Under the pieces are notes generated by a model. The model was not told the DNA's origin. It did no database searches and worked only from the letters and a program-made list of their open reading frames with translations. Positions 21,604-30,517 of a stretch of DNA of 64,000 nucleotides are shown piece by piece. Positions within the stretch are counted from its first letter, which is position 1. Every line of letters starts with the position of its first letter. The translations under genes were made by a program, and so were the position numbers. Source of the stretch: Gilliamella sp. Pra-s52 (GTDB lineage: Bacteria; Pseudomonadota; Gammaproteobacteria; Enterobacterales; Orbaceae); the NCBI RefSeq assembly GCF_009795805.1, contig NZ_WTEY01000004.1, positions 62,001-126,000 of the forward strand, in the 5' to 3' direction.

Positions 21604-22842
21604 ATGAATTTATCTTTAATTACCGCTATTAAATTCCGTAAAGGTCGCCGTAAAAGTGGTATGGTATCGTTAATTTCGATCATCTCAACACTCAGTATTG
21701 CCATTGGTATTGCAGCCTTAATTATTGGATTAAGTGCGATGAACGGCTTTGAGCGTGAGCTACATAATCGTGTTTTATCTGTAGTTCCACATGGGCAACT
21801 ATATCCTGAATATGGCAATTTAGATAATTGGCAACACATTCAACAAGAACTCAAGAGTAACAGCAATATTGTATCAGCCTTACCGTTTGTTAATTTTACT
21901 GGATTAATTGAAAACGGTAGCAAACTTGGGGCAGTACAAGTGCAAGGGCTTGATCCCAAGCAAGAAGCGCAAGTTAGTGCACTGCCTAATTATGTTCTGA
22001 ATAATAAATGGCAAGACTTTAAGCCCGATAGACAGCAAGTTATTATTGGGGCAGGGCTTGCTAAAAACTTGTCAGTAAACGAAGGTGGGTGGGTTTCTTT
22101 ATTAATTCCTGTATCGGGTGGACCAAACCAACTTAAACCGCCTAAGCGTGTTCGTTTACAAGTGGTGGGCATTTTAGAGCTAAGCGGTAGCTTAAGTAAC
22201 AATATTGCATTGATCCCCTTAACGGATGCACAAAAGCTACTCAATATGGGCGATAGCGTTACAGGTATTATGGTTAATGTGAACGATGTCTATCAAGCTA
22301 ATAACCTTATTGGGCAAGCTGTATTAGCACTTGATGAAACTCTGGCATTTAATAGTTGGGAACAGACCTTTGGCTTTATGTATCGTGATATTCAAATGAT
22401 CAGGCAAATTATGTATTTGGCTATGATTGTGGTAATTGGTGTGGCATGTTTTAACATTGTGTCAACATTAGTGATTGCCGTTAAAGACAAACAACGTGAT
22501 ATCGCCATATTAAAGACCCTAGGTGCAACCAATCGATTAATTCGACATATCTTTATTTGGTATGGTGTGATATCAGGGTTAATTGGTAGCGTAATGGGCG
22601 TTGCTTTAGGCGTGATATTGTCTTGGCAATTATCAAATATTATGAGCGGAGTTGAATCGTTACTAGGGCATAAAATTCTAAATAGTAATATCTATTTTAT
22701 TGACTTTTTACCTTCTGAAATTCATCTATTTGATGTGGTCATTGTGTTTATTACTGCCATGTTATTGAGCTTAATTGCTAGTTACTATCCAGCTAAACGG
22801 GCTTGCAAAATTGAACCTGCACGGATTTTAAATAGCTTTTAA
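21604..22842 (+). CDS. lolE: Lipoprotein-releasing ABC transporter permease LolE
   Basis: Second membrane subunit of LolCDE, 412 aa. It has the N-terminal helix segment SLISIISTLSIAIGIAALIIGLS with the following MNGFERELHNRVL motif, a periplasmic domain of about 220 residues and three C-terminal helices ending in ASYYPAKRACKIEPARIL. The ATG follows the lolD stop after one base. A strong terminator closes the operon at 22857-22895. LolC/LolE assignments rest on gene order and similarity to the E. coli pair. Confidence 0.94.
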   Translation: MNLSLITAIKFRKGRRKSGMVSLISIISTLSIAIGIAALIIGLSAMNGFERELHNRVLSVVPHGQLYPEYGNLDNWQHIQQELKSNSNIVSALPFVNFTGLIENGSKLGAVQVQGLDPKQEAQVSALPNYVLNNKWQDFKPDRQQVIIGAGLAKNLSVNEGGWVSLLIPVSGGPNQLKPPKRVRLQVVGILELSGSLSNNIALIPLTDAQKLLNMGDSVTGIMVNVNDVYQANNLIGQAVLALDETLAFNSWEQTFGFMYRDIQMIRQIMYLAMIVVIGVACFNIVSTLVIAVKDKQRDIAILKTLGATNRLIRHIFIWYGVISGLIGSVMGVALGVILSWQLSNIMSGVESLLGHKILNSNIYFIDFLPSEIHLFDVVIVFITAMLLSLIASYYPAKRACKIEPARILNSF

Positions 22843-22856
22843 TCGTGTTTTTGCAT

Positions 22857-22895
22857 AAAAAAGGCGCTGTTTGATGATAATCAGCGCCTTTTTAT
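22857..22895. terminator. Bidirectional terminator between lolE and the rhomboid gene
   Basis: AAGGCGCTG (22861-22869) pairs perfectly with CAGCGCCTT (22882-22890). There are A-runs to the left and T-runs to the right, so it can serve both converging genes. Confidence 0.88.
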
Positions 22896-22897
22896 TG

Positions 22898-23632
22898 CTA
22901 ATAATAGATGTAATAACTACTCGGCAAAGCGTAGTGCATATATTGCGTATAGATCCCTAATATTGTTACAGCAAATATAAGGCTAATCACAAGTAAACTT
23001 AGTTTACTGGGATATTTGAACATTTTAAGACATAAGCAAACCGCTCCACCAAGCACAAACCCAGCGCAAGCGCCACCGATATGAGCCATATTATCGATTG
23101 AAGGTAATAACCCTATCCCAGCAGTTAACACTAAACTAATTAGCATTGCTTTAACAGGCATTTCTTGTATATTGGTTTTAAACACCAAACAATAAGCTAG
23201 CAAAGCGGTAATAATACCTAAAATTGCCCCGGATGCTCCACAGCTGATTACATTTTGATTGATGGTAGCAATATCGCTTGATAAGCTCCCCACTAGTCCT
23301 GAAAGGAAATAAATACCAATAAAAGCAACACGAGGAACACGCTGTTCTAAAATCGGTCCTGTACTCCATAAAGCGAGCATATTCATTGCTAAATGTGTCA
23401 CACTGACATGCATAAATAAATTAGTAAACATCCGCCAATACTGACCGGAAAAAGTCAACTCTGCGATATCAGCACCCCAATCAATCAAAAATCGGTTTTC
23501 ATTTAGTGGCGAAAATCCACGACTATCAACTAGCCGAAATGCAAAAAAACATAAAATATTGATGACCACCAACGTCGTGGTCATTTTAGATTGACTAGCG
23601 TAATACTTGATATCATTTAACGTACTCATCAA
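22898..23632 (-). CDS. Rhomboid-family intramembrane serine protease
   Basis: Predicted inner-membrane protease, 244 aa with six or seven hydrophobic helices. The catalytic serine lies in the GASG motif (S134) and the catalytic histidine in MAHIGG (H184), the rhomboid dyad. The HVSVTHLAMNMLALWSTG segment (75-92) matches the L1-loop/helix-2 region with the conserved H and N. It is shorter than E. coli GlpG and lacks its cytosolic N-terminal domain, closer to RrtA/YqgP-like short forms. A start at the second Met is equally likely. Substrate unknown. Confidence 0.9.
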   Translation of the reverse strand: MMSTLNDIKYYASQSKMTTTLVVINILCFFAFRLVDSRGFSPLNENRFLIDWGADIAELTFSGQYWRMFTNLFMHVSVTHLAMNMLALWSTGPILEQRVPRVAFIGIYFLSGLVGSLSSDIATINQNVISCGASGAILGIITALLAYCLVFKTNIQEMPVKAMLISLVLTAGIGLLPSIDNMAHIGGACAGFVLGGAVCLCLKMFKYPSKLSLLVISLIFAVTILGIYTQYMHYALPSSYYIYY

Positions 23633-23673
23633 AAAGGTCCTTTTTAGTGTTAAATTGTATTGATAATGTGGAG

Positions 23674-24168
23674 TTAATCTAATCGTTTGCCTAGTATCAC
23701 CAAATCGCGCTGAATATTGTCAAGCTCCGCAACATTTGGAAACAATCCCCATTGTTCATACTGCATCTTTTTAAATAGATTGATACTAGGTGTGTTATGG
23801 CCAAATATATAACTTAGTATAGTTTGTATACCAGCTTGTTTAGCAAATTGCTCAATACTGTTAATCATAAACTGCCCAATTTGCTTACCCCGATAGTCTT
23901 GATGAAGATATAAGCTAATTTCAACGGTTTTGTTATAGGCAGGGCGACCATAAAATGAAGATAAACTTATCCAACCACAAGGCTTATCTTGATATTTTAT
24001 TAGCCAAAGAGGACGGTTTTGTGGGTTATGTTGATTAAACCAATCTAATTTGCTTTCAACAGAAACGGGCTGTGTATCAGCAGTGACTTGGCGGCTAGCA
24101 ATGGTTGAGTTATAAACATCGACAATAAATGGTAAATCGTCTAACAAAGCATCGTGATAAGTGATCAT
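23674..24168 (-). CDS. GNAT-family N-acetyltransferase (phosphinothricin acetyltransferase-like)
   Basis: 164 aa. It has the GNAT acetyl-CoA motif Q/R-x-x-G-x-G/A as YRGKQIGQFMINSIEQFA (residues about 93-110), followed by HNTPSINLFKKMQYEQWGLFPNV, typical of the Pat/YncA subgroup. That subgroup acetylates small amines such as phosphinothricin-like compounds or methionine derivatives. The substrate cannot be told from sequence. It reads toward the rhomboid gene with a short gap. Confidence 0.85.
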   Translation of the reverse strand: MITYHDALLDDLPFIVDVYNSTIASRQVTADTQPVSVESKLDWFNQHNPQNRPLWLIKYQDKPCGWISLSSFYGRPAYNKTVEISLYLHQDYRGKQIGQFMINSIEQFAKQAGIQTILSYIFGHNTPSINLFKKMQYEQWGLFPNVAELDNIQRDLVILGKRLD

Positions 24169-24290
24169 CTTCTTTGTGGTAAGTGATAAAAGGAGATTAT
24201 TGTAGTTTTATTATGTGTTATAGGCAATAAGGGATATTTTGATTAAAAAACAAATAAAGGTTGATGATGATTTTTTCATTTAAAAAACCA

Positions 24291-24323
24291 AATAAAATCA
24301 ATGCCTTTCCTGACTGTTTTTTT
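24291..24323 (+). repeat. Dispersed repeat, copy R2
   Basis: Matches R1 (8773-8805) at 32 of 33 positions, ending in TTTCCTGACTG plus a T-run. Confidence 0.85.
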
Positions 24324-24424
24324 ATGTAAAAAACACATAAATTACAATCACACATTACAACCAAACAAAGGTATATTTAATTATAGATTTTATTTTTTGA
24401 TTTCCTAAATTTAAAAAAATCGTA

Positions 24425-24468
24425 TAAAAATCGGTCAGGAAAGGTATTGATTTTATTAAAGTTTTTTC
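24425..24468 (-). repeat. Dispersed repeat, copy R3 (inverted)
   Basis: On the minus strand it reads AAAACTTTAATAAAATCAAT then ACCTTTCCTGACCG. It is close to R1, including the CAGAA-type sequence before it, and opposite in orientation to R2. Confidence 0.85.
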
Positions 24469-24629
24469 TGTGCGTTTTTTTGAACACAAACCTCTCCAAA
24501 CCCTTTTTTTTACGATAATTTAAAACTCAATAAAATCAAAATATTAGAAAACAGCTTAAAAAAAGGGTTTTCAAAGGCAAAATTGTTGTTTATCTTTATA
24601 TAACAAGATTTATTAAATCTTGAGTTCTA

Positions 24630-25077
24630 CTTTAACGCCGTATAGGCGGTTTAGAAAAATTATAGCAGAATTATGCAAGCATTATGATACTTTAACGCCG
24701 TATAGGCGGTTTAGAAAGTTAACAGCGGGTTAAATCCTATTGTTCAGCTCTTTAACGCCGTATAGGCGGTTTAGAAATGGTACGATAAATATTCGGAAAG
24801 TATAGTTACCTTTAACGCCGTATAGGCGGTTTAGAAATCGGGTAGTATTTGTAAATCATCATTACTAGCCTTTAACGCCGTATAGGCGGTTTAGAAAAAT
24901 TTGGGATGGTACACAGTATACTGCGGTGACTTTAACGCCGTATAGGCGGTTTAGAAAATGACGCCGGAACGACCGTTTGGTGTGTATTGCTTTAACGCCG
25001 TATAGGCGGTTTAGAAAATAGTCGAGAACCAATTTTTTTATCGCTGAATCCTTAACGCCGTATAGACGGTTTAGAAA
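24630..25077 (+). CRISPR. Orphan type I-F-like CRISPR array, 8 repeats and 7 spacers
   Basis: A 28-bp repeat (CTTTAACGCCGTATAGGCGG then TTTAGAAA) occurs at 24630, 24690, 24750, 24810, 24870, 24930, 24990 and 25050 with an exact 60-bp period, so all seven spacers are 32 bp. Repeat and spacer lengths and the GCCGTATAGGC hairpin with an AGAAA end match subtype I-F. The eighth repeat carries two changes, marking the distal end, so the leader is on the left and the array reads rightward. No cas gene lies in the window. By eye no spacer matches the prophage here. Confidence 0.96.
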
Positions 25078-25599
25078 CGGGCACATTTGGCAACAGCTGA
25101 GCACAGTGAAGATGGCATCGTAGAGGGAGTATCAGGATGATACGAGTAGCGTAGCCGAAGGCTACATTCTGCAGCCTTGCGAGGGTTTTTAGGGGATTTC
25201 GCAAAAAATCCCCTAAATCGGATGTGATCACAACAGCTATTTTATCCACCCAAAGCCTAAACGTCCGAAACCACGGCACACAACCCATTTTATGCACTAA
25301 CAAAAAAGAACTATTTTGATAAAAAAGCGGTCAGGAAAGTTACTGATTTTATTAAAGTTTTTTTGAAAATTATTTTAAGTAAAATCAGCTGTTTATATAA
25401 ACTCGTATTAATCAATGGTTCAAATAAGAGATAATTTTGCCTCAAATTTTTCAAAATAGTACATCTATTTATTTCATATTTGAAGTTTTTAAAAGCGACA
25501 TAAGTCGCTTTTAATCTTTGAATGAGTCAGTCCATTTTCCTGTATTAGTTGGTTCACTAGTTGTTAGTTGTTAGTTGTTAGTTAATATTTAAATTTATA
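25078..25599. other. Non-coding region after the CRISPR array
   Basis: The first 220 bp are clearly GC-richer than the surroundings and contain a hairpin (TTTAGGGGATTT 25188-25199 with AAATCCCCTAAA 25206-25217). An 83-codon minus-strand frame here ends inside the last CRISPR repeat and is probably not a gene. Then come repeat copy R4 (about 25322-25362), a terminator-like stem AAAAGCGAC/GTCGCTTTT (25491-25512) and three tandem GTTGTTA units near 25560-25583. The GC contrast suggests inserted DNA. Confidence 0.5.
25322..25362 (-). repeat. Dispersed repeat, copy R4 (inverted)
   Basis: On the minus strand it reads AAACTTTAATAAAATCAGTA then ACTTTCCTGACCGC. It has the same orientation as R3, so R3 and R4 form direct repeats flanking the CRISPR array. 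Confidence 0.8.
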
Positions 25600-25827
25600 T
25601 TAATTCCAGCTTGCATTACTAACTCTATTTTTTGAAACAATTGCTTTGTGAGAATTTTGGCAATTTAAACTATCACCGTGGATTTCACCGTTCTCACATT
25701 TTTTACGGTATTCATCTAGTAGTTCTTTGTTATTTTTGAAATCTTCTACTGTGTAAGTTTTTTCATTACATCCAAATAAAAACAAGCCAGTAATGAATAT
25801 TAATATTTTTTTATGGAAATTCCTTAC
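25600..25827 (-). pseudogene. EexN-like lipoprotein gene with disrupted start codon
   Basis: The readable part encodes a short lipoprotein: signal sequence ILIFITGLFLFGC with lipobox Cys, then NEKTYTVEDFKNNKELLDEY and KKCENG, resembling EexN entry-exclusion lipoproteins of conjugative elements (two Cys pairs, YTVE-x-(Y/F) motif). No ATG begins the frame. Upstream reads AAGGAATTTCCAT followed by A7 on the minus strand, where one inserted G would restore ATG-AAA-AAA-ATA five bases after AAGGAA. So a one-base deletion appears to have removed the start. A TTG at 25785 could give a truncated product without a full signal peptide. Confidence 0.5.
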
Positions 25828-25956
25828 AATTATTAGTTAATTATAATTTATCCCTATGTATATAGGGTATGTTTTAATTATAGCTTTTTATTTTGTTATT
25901 AAAATAACAATTTGTTTTTATTTAACAATTTTTGTTTTTTAAGCTTAAAATTGATT

Positions 25957-26538
25957 TTATAGCTCAATAACCACTCGTCCACGCGTAATGTCACTAATGG
26001 ATTTTTGTAGGGGTGGTGATTTGTCTTTTGTTATAGCGATATCTACTTTTACGCCTTCGGCATCAAATTCTTGATTTTCAATTAATGCATCAAGTTCTTT
26101 TAGACGGTTTTCGATAATAGGCCATTCACTATAATAACAGTGAAATTGCAGTGGAATACGAGCAATAAGTTCGATCAGTTCTGCTTGTTGTAAGCAGTGG
26201 CTGGCCGATCCGCCATAGGCACGAATTAAGCCACCAGTACCAAGCTTTATGCCGCCAAAATAACGTATTACTACTACGACAACTTGATCGCAATCTTGCC
26301 CTTCAATAGCAGAAAGGATAGGGCGACCTGCTGTGCTGGTGGGTTCGCCATCGTCATTAAATCGATATTGTTGACCAATCTTCCATGCCCAGCAGTTGTG
26401 AGTTGCATTGGGATCGCTAACGTGATCGATAAATTGCATTGCTTGTTCGGCTGAGGTGATCGGCGCCGCCTTGACAATAAAGCGGCTTTTTTTAACTTCT
26501 TCTGTTAATTCAGTTGGATTTGCTAATGTATATGGCAT
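25957..26538 (-). CDS. yigZ: YigZ/IMPACT-family protein (UPF0029)
   Basis: 193 aa, close to the family's usual 200-205. The IMPACT N-terminal domain shows [45 protein letters not shown] and [22 protein letters not shown], the strongly conserved blocks. A small C-terminal DUF1949-like ferredoxin-fold domain follows. The fold resembles ribosomal protein S5 domain 2 and the role is uncertain (possibly RNA or translation related). Divergent from nfi, with a 54-bp gap. Confidence 0.92.
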   Translation of the reverse strand: MPYTLANPTELTEEVKKSRFIVKAAPITSAEQAMQFIDHVSDPNATHNCWAWKIGQQYRFNDDGEPTSTAGRPILSAIEGQDCDQVVVVVIRYFGGIKLGTGGLIRAYGGSASHCLQQAELIELIARIPLQFHCYYSEWPIIENRLKELDALIENQEFDAEGVKVDIAITKDKSPPLQKSISDITRGRVVIEL

Positions 26539-26592
26539 ATTAATTCTGGTAAAATCGTTTTATTGCGATTAATCATACTCAGCAGATTTAAA

Positions 26593-27264
26593 ATGTCTAT
26601 CAATTTACAACAATTAAAGCAAACGCAACAGACTTTGGCCAAGCAGATTAAATGCGATGATGACTTTAATTCCACAGTAAATTATGTTGGTGGTACCGAT
26701 GTTGGCTTTGAAGATAATGGCAAGGTAACTCGAGCGGCAATCGTCATTTTGCGTTATCCAACCTTCGAGGTTGTTGAGTATCATATAGCTCGAATTGAGA
26801 CTACATTTCCTTATATTCCAGGTTATTTGTCTTTTCGGGAATATCCTGCGCTACTTGCCGCTTGGCAGCAGGTAAAACAAAAACCCGATTTACTGTTAGT
26901 TGATGGGCAAGGTATTGCGCATCCTAGGCGGTTAGGTATTGCGAGTCATTTAGGCTTGTTGTTAGATATGCCGACTATTGGTGTGGCTAAAAAAAGGTTG
27001 TGTGGTGAGTCTGAATTATTAGCAAAAAAAGCTGGCAATGTTACGCCTTTGTTTGATAATAAAGAACAGGTTGGTTGGGTACTGTGTAGTAAAGATAATT
27101 GTAATCCGCTGTTTGTTTCGATTGGACATCGAGTAAGTCAAGATAGTGCTTTAAAATGGGTTAATGCTTGTTTACGTGGTTATCGTTTACCAGAACCGAC
27201 CCGTTGGGCTGATGCAATTGCTTCTAATAAACCATTATTTAAAAAGTTCCTCCATGCAAAATAA
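26593..27264 (+). CDS. nfi: Endonuclease V (deoxyinosine 3'-endonuclease)
   Basis: Cleaves DNA one base 3' of deoxyinosine and other damaged or mispaired bases, starting alternative excision repair. The start at 26593 ([13 protein letters not shown]) gives 223 aa, the same as E. coli Nfi; the frame from 26563 adds ten unsupported residues. Catalytic motifs are YVGGTDVGF (Asp36), the SFREYP glutamate and [15 protein letters not shown] (Asp). The gene overlaps the start of trmN6 by 11 bp, so the two form an operon. Confidence 0.95.
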   Translation: MSINLQQLKQTQQTLAKQIKCDDDFNSTVNYVGGTDVGFEDNGKVTRAAIVILRYPTFEVVEYHIARIETTFPYIPGYLSFREYPALLAAWQQVKQKPDLLLVDGQGIAHPRRLGIASHLGLLLDMPTIGVAKKRLCGESELLAKKAGNVTPLFDNKEQVGWVLCSKDNCNPLFVSIGHRVSQDSALKWVNACLRGYRLPEPTRWADAIASNKPLFKKFLHAK

Positions 27265-28000
27265 TCTATTACCCTTAAAAAAAGGGGGGTTTACCTTTAA
27301 ACGTTTTTTTGTTGCTCATGACAAAAGTCCAATGAAAGTTACAACCGATAGTTGTTTGTTAGGGGCGTGGGCTCCCATTGTATTTGAGCCTAAAAAAGTG
27401 TTAGATATTGGCTGTGGTTGTGGTGTGATTGGGCTGATGTTAGCTCAGCGTTTAGAATATTATTCTTGTCAAATAGATGCAATTGATATTGACGCACAGG
27501 CAGTAATGCAATGTCAACAAAATAGCGTACAGTCAGGCTTGACTTTGATTAATGCAATTCATACTGATATTAAGCAATTTTCACCGATCGATGAGGTTGG
27601 TTATGATTTGATTGTGACTAATCCTCCTTATTTTGAACCAGCCGTCGATTGTCGAAATAGTCAAAGGCAATTAGCTCGTTATACTGAGAGCCTTAATTAT
27701 CAACAGCTTATTGATTCAGTCAGGCGTTTATTAAATCCTGAGGGTTTATTTTGTTTGGTGTTACCATATCATTTATCACATCAGTTTGTGCAATTATGTT
27801 TGTCGAATGGATTATTTTTATTTAGAGTGATGAATGTTAAGTATAGTGTAGGTAAAGATTTTTCGTTGTCGTTATTAGTTTTTTCATACAATAAACCAAA
27901 TAAAATCGATCAGCAACAATTGTGTATGCGTGATGATGATGGGCGTTATTCTCAGGCTTTTAGAGAATTATTAGCCGATTTTTATCTATTCCGTAAATAA
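27254..28000 (+). CDS. trmN6: tRNA1(Val) (adenine(37)-N6)-methyltransferase
   Basis: SAM-dependent N6-adenine methyltransferase modifying A37 of tRNA-Val (YfiC family). The start at 27254 ([18 protein letters not shown]) gives 248 aa, the family length. The N-terminal [22 protein letters not shown] block, SAM motif [11 protein letters not shown] (51-60) and the catalytic NPPYFEP motif are present. Translation probably couples to nfi through the 11-bp overlap. Confidence 0.93.
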   Translation: MQNNLLPLKKGGFTFKRFFVAHDKSPMKVTTDSCLLGAWAPIVFEPKKVLDIGCGCGVIGLMLAQRLEYYSCQIDAIDIDAQAVMQCQQNSVQSGLTLINAIHTDIKQFSPIDEVGYDLIVTNPPYFEPAVDCRNSQRQLARYTESLNYQQLIDSVRRLLNPEGLFCLVLPYHLSHQFVQLCLSNGLFLFRVMNVKYSVGKDFSLSLLVFSYNKPNKIDQQQLCMRDDDGRYSQAFRELLADFYLFRK

Positions 28001-28024
28001 CTGTCTAATATCATTAAATCGGCT

Positions 28025-29434
28025 TTAATTGGGTAAGATGTAAAAATAGATGATAGCTATTAGTGCCAAGGTGATGATGACAATAGCATACACTTTATCG
28101 TGTAAGTAACTAAAGGCCGATAAAGATCGTTCCTTTCTGGCATAAAGGTAAAAAAGCAGTCCTACACTATAAAGTATCATTGATAGTAATAGGTAAGATA
28201 CCCCCCCTGCATAAATGAGCCATATGCCATAAAGCGATCCGCATGCACCAATCATGATTAAGTAGGCATTGCTTTGTTTAATGGCTAATTTAAAAACAAA
28301 AAGTGCAGAAAGTAAGTAGGGGATAAGCACCATTGAGGTTGATAATTGAATTAAGGTGTTGTATCCAGATTGATAAAAATGGGCAAGAATAATTAATACG
28401 GTTATTAGGCTTGTTGTTAGCCATAATGCGTTGGCAGGTGTCCCTGCTTTGTTGAGTTTCCCAAAAAAGCTTGGTACGGTATGTTGTTTGCCTTGACCAC
28501 TTAAAAATAACATTTCAGCAGCAAGCATTAGCCACGATAATAAACCACCACTTACTGATACAATTAAGCCAATATTAATTAAGGTTGCTCCCCAACTACC
28601 AATTACGTGTTCAATCACTAAGGCCATTGATGGATTTTTCATTTGTGCAAGTTCTTGTTGTGGTACAATACCAAGCGATAACACAGAGACACAAACAAGT
28701 AATAAGCTAGTAATGGCAAAACCAAAGAAGGTGGCACGACTGATGCTGATCATGTTTTTTGCTCTGGCAGCATAAACGGTGGCACTTTCAATTCCTAAAT
28801 AGACCCAAACGGTATAAAGCATGGTGTTTTCGACCTGCTGTATTATTGATCCTAACTGCGGTGATCCCCAAAAATCCACTTTAAACGTCGATATTTTAAA
28901 TGCAAGGCTAACACAGACAATAAATAAACCAATCGGTACAATTTTTGCTAATGTCACTAGACAATTTAATAAAAAAGCACGATATATTCCTTTTAAGACA
29001 AAATAATGTACTATCCATAAAAATACGATAGCTGTAATAATGGCAGGTAAAGTGGTGCCATGACCAAAAAAATTAAAACAATCAAAAGATCCCAGTGCAC
29101 TAAATAAGATCACTAAGTAGCTGGTACACGACATCCACGCCGATATCCAGTATCCCCATGCGGCATTAAAGCCGATATAATCACCAAAACCTTCACGGAC
29201 ATAGCCATATAGTCCATCATTGATTTTGTAAAATCGAATCGATAAATACTGAAATATTCGCGTTAGCATGAACATGCCGAATAGGGTTATCCCCCATGCA
29301 ATGAGAATGGCTCCAGTACCTGAACCTTCGGCCATGTTTTGTGGCAGACTAAAAATTCCACTTCCTACAATACTGCCAACAACTAATAGAGTAAGGGGAA
29401 GTATGCCTAGCTTTTTTCGTATTGGTGTATTCAT
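28025..29434 (-). CDS. Basic amino-acid antiporter of the APC/APA family (ArcD-like)
   Basis: 469 aa with about 12-13 membrane helices. The N-terminal LTLLVVGSIVGSGIFSLPQ motif is the APC helix-1 signature. The KINDGLYGYVREGFGDYIGF and AAWGYWISAWM segments match arginine/ornithine and lysine exchangers of the APA family. It lies just downstream of the dimethylargininase gene on the same strand (50-bp gap). It probably imports the guanidino substrate or arginine in exchange for a product such as citrulline or ornithine. Exact substrate is inferred. Confidence 0.82.
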   Translation of the reverse strand: MNTPIRKKLGILPLTLLVVGSIVGSGIFSLPQNMAEGSGTGAILIAWGITLFGMFMLTRIFQYLSIRFYKINDGLYGYVREGFGDYIGFNAAWGYWISAWMSCTSYLVILFSALGSFDCFNFFGHGTTLPAIITAIVFLWIVHYFVLKGIYRAFLLNCLVTLAKIVPIGLFIVCVSLAFKISTFKVDFWGSPQLGSIIQQVENTMLYTVWVYLGIESATVYAARAKNMISISRATFFGFAITSLLLVCVSVLSLGIVPQQELAQMKNPSMALVIEHVIGSWGATLINIGLIVSVSGGLLSWLMLAAEMLFLSGQGKQHTVPSFFGKLNKAGTPANALWLTTSLITVLIILAHFYQSGYNTLIQLSTSMVLIPYLLSALFVFKLAIKQSNAYLIMIGACGSLYGIWLIYAGGVSYLLLSMILYSVGLLFYLYARKERSLSAFSYLHDKVYAIVIITLALIAIIYFYILPN

Positions 29435-29484
29435 CGATTCACTTATTTTTTAGTTAAATATTAGTTAGCTTTCATTGGGTTATT

Positions 29485-30255
29485 TTAAAATCTTAATGAC
29501 ATGCAACTTACGCCACCATCAATTTTTTGATATTCAGAGGTATCCACTTCAATCACTTGGTAACCTAGTTTTTCGATTTTTGCTTTTGTTATTGGGTAAC
29601 CTGCTGGCATAATTACTCTATCATTTACCCAAATGCAATTGGCTGCATAACTTTCTTGTTCAGGGATTTCAATAATATTAAGGTGCTTAAATTCGGGTTT
29701 AGTTATAAATTCCCCTGTGGCTAATAAATTGTTATTTTCCAAATAAGCAAGCCCAGTTTTTAGGTGAAGAACTTTTTCTAGTGTTACGATAGATCCCGTT
29801 AATCCATACTTTTCTAAAATAGCAATCATTTGTTTAGCACCAGCTTGGTTGGTTCGAGCTGATAAACCTATGTAGTAGTGGTTTTCAACCATCATTATAT
29901 CCCCCGCTTCAACAGTTCCAGGTGCGGTAATTCTTTCTATTTTATTTGGATAAAATCTTTCAATGGTATCAGCGATGATTTCAGTTTCTTCCCTGCGGCT
30001 TTCAGCTCCTGGTCTTGTTATAATGGCACAATGTGGTGTACAAAGAACGGCATCTTCAACAAATACGGAATCAGGAAAGCGTTCGTCAGCAGGTAATATG
30101 GTGATATCGACATCGCACTGTTGTAATGCTCGAATATAATTATTGTGCTGATCTAAGGCTTTTTGATAATTTGGTTTGCCTAAATTAGCCGATGTTAAAC
30201 CATTAATTAGTGATTTAGCTGGTGTTCTTGCAATAATATGACTAAATTTTTTCAT
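29485..30255 (-). CDS. Dimethylarginine dimethylaminohydrolase-like amidinohydrolase
   Basis: 256 aa, guanidino-modifying enzyme superfamily. The catalytic triad is visible at the positions seen in Pseudomonas DDAH (E114/H162/C249 there): E116 in VEAGDIM, H164 in VLHLKTGLA and C251 in GGVSCMSLRF near the C terminus. FVEDAVL supplies the conserved acidic substrate residues. Such enzymes hydrolyse methylated arginines to citrulline plus an amine. Some relatives are arginine deiminases, but those are much longer. The adjacent antiporter fits a small guanidine-compound utilisation unit. Confidence 0.88.
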   Translation of the reverse strand: MKKFSHIIARTPAKSLINGLTSANLGKPNYQKALDQHNNYIRALQQCDVDITILPADERFPDSVFVEDAVLCTPHCAIITRPGAESRREETEIIADTIERFYPNKIERITAPGTVEAGDIMMVENHYYIGLSARTNQAGAKQMIAILEKYGLTGSIVTLEKVLHLKTGLAYLENNNLLATGEFITKPEFKHLNIIEIPEQESYAANCIWVNDRVIMPAGYPITKAKIEKLGYQVIEVDTSEYQKIDGGVSCMSLRF

Positions 30256-30465
30256 TTTTAACCCACCTTTGTTTTATAATTATGCTATATTTTTGAATAA
30301 TAATTCACTAAAAAAACTAAATCAAGCTTAAATTTGATTTTTTATGCAATTTTGTTGTTGTGGTGTTTAGCTCTGAATTATTGTCGATTTTGAATTGTTG
30401 CGGATATCGCGAGTAGGTTACCAATTGATAATTGTGTGTTGGTATAGAAGTAATAGGGAATACAC

Positions 30466-30497
30466 AAAAAAGGGTAATATTAAATTACCCTTAAAAA
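30466..30497 (-). terminator. Intrinsic terminator of apt
   Basis: AAGGGTAAT (30470-30478) pairs with ATTACCCTT (30484-30492). The minus strand then runs into six T residues. It is placed directly after the apt stop. Confidence 0.85.
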
Positions 30498-30517
30498 GAT
30501 ATTTTTAAATAGGTGGG

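Larger units (their letters stand above)
24169..24629. other. AT-rich non-coding region with inverted repeats and the CRISPR leader
   Basis: No convincing gene. It holds two copies of the dispersed repeat in inverted orientation (R2 24291-24323, R3 24425-24468) enclosing about 100 bp of AT-rich DNA. The roughly 150 bp that follow (about 24480-24629) directly precede the first repeat, opposite the degenerate end of the array, and are the expected leader. It is very A/T-rich with homopolymer runs, as CRISPR leaders often are. Confidence 0.6.

Noticed and set aside
24865-25104. Minus-strand frame through the CRISPR array with repeated FLNRLYGVK units
   Set aside because: It is only the translation of the 60-bp repeat-spacer period, which is a multiple of three. 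No ribosome-binding site.
25052-25303. 83-codon minus-strand frame after the array
   Set aside because: It ends inside the last CRISPR repeat, has no family I recognise and its last residues come from the repeat itself. Left as a possible but unsupported frame.
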